A stretch of 64,000 nucleotides of DNA from Acidobacteria bacterium Ga0077522 (GTDB lineage: Bacteria; Acidobacteriota; Vicinamibacteria; Vicinamibacterales; Vicinamibacteraceae), in assembly GCA_001464065.1 (NCBI GenBank), contig LNDN01000002.1, positions 1 to 64,000 on the forward strand, written 5' to 3'. The notes under the pieces were generated by a model, which had not been told where the DNA came from, did no database searches, and saw only the letters and a program-made list of their open reading frames with translations. Positions 63,237 through 64,000 of the stretch are shown piece by piece. The position numbers were made by a program, and so were the translations under genes. Position 1 is the first letter of the stretch; each line of letters begins with the position of its first letter.

Positions 63237-64000
<764 letters not shown>

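Overview
The window is a high-G+C bacterial chromosome segment, densely packed with genes on both strands, with no rRNA, tRNA, CRISPR array, transposase or phage gene that I can support. The gene content points to an Acidobacteriota genome, most likely class Vicinamibacteria. The signs are a PVC-type dehydrogenase next to ThuA and SGNH proteins, an ASPIC/UnbV FG-GAP protein, many secreted TPR proteins, a fused E1 alpha/beta dehydrogenase and a YpdA-type reductase. This assignment is an inference from gene families. The DNPR motif in MurE and the complete division set indicate a meso-DAP cell wall.

Layout. 1-7862: a secreted CXXCH protein, an epoxide-hydrolase-like enzyme, a TPR protein, a PLP threonine/serine dehydratase, and an overlapping sugar kinase-HAD phosphatase-class II aldolase cassette. 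7849-15190 (minus): ThuA protein, a 1152-residue PVC-type dehydrogenase ending in a cupredoxin, an SGNH-like protein, an AAC(3)-family acetyltransferase and YpdA. 15237-21539: zinc-ribbon protein, RNase HI, PgeF, a small orphan protein, a membrane glycosyltransferase and a radical SAM protein. 21672-38471 (minus): the dcw cluster mraZ-rsmH-ftsL-ftsI-murE-murF-mraY-murD-ftsW-murG-murC-ftsQ-ftsA-ftsZ, mostly joined by 1-4 nt stop/start overlaps, with a consensus promoter and a four-box MraZ operator in front of it. murB and ddl are absent. 38606-44163 (plus): six coupled genes for polyprenyl-linked glycan synthesis. 44251-53745: STN-like protein, YqeY, ASPIC/UnbV protein, TPR protein, MurJ, an MFS exporter, a rhomboid protease and a methyltransferase. 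53769-64000: cupin, fused E1 2-oxoacid dehydrogenase, propeller-like protein, S1C/PDZ protease coupled to a LuxR regulator, enoyl-CoA hydratase, two membrane proteins, a solitary CpaF-type ATPase and the start of typA.

Two window-wide patterns are not explained by the genes. First, many transcription-unit first genes carry a -10-like hexamer (TANNNT or a near match) 6-7 nt before the start codon. This implies leaderless mRNAs and changes the preferred start codon of several genes. Second, short tandem repeats, mostly in heptamer units, fill the small intergenic gaps. They swallow stop codons, supply a signal-peptide n-region and sit against promoters. One pair forms the inverted ends of a 154-bp element lodged between ftsW and murD.
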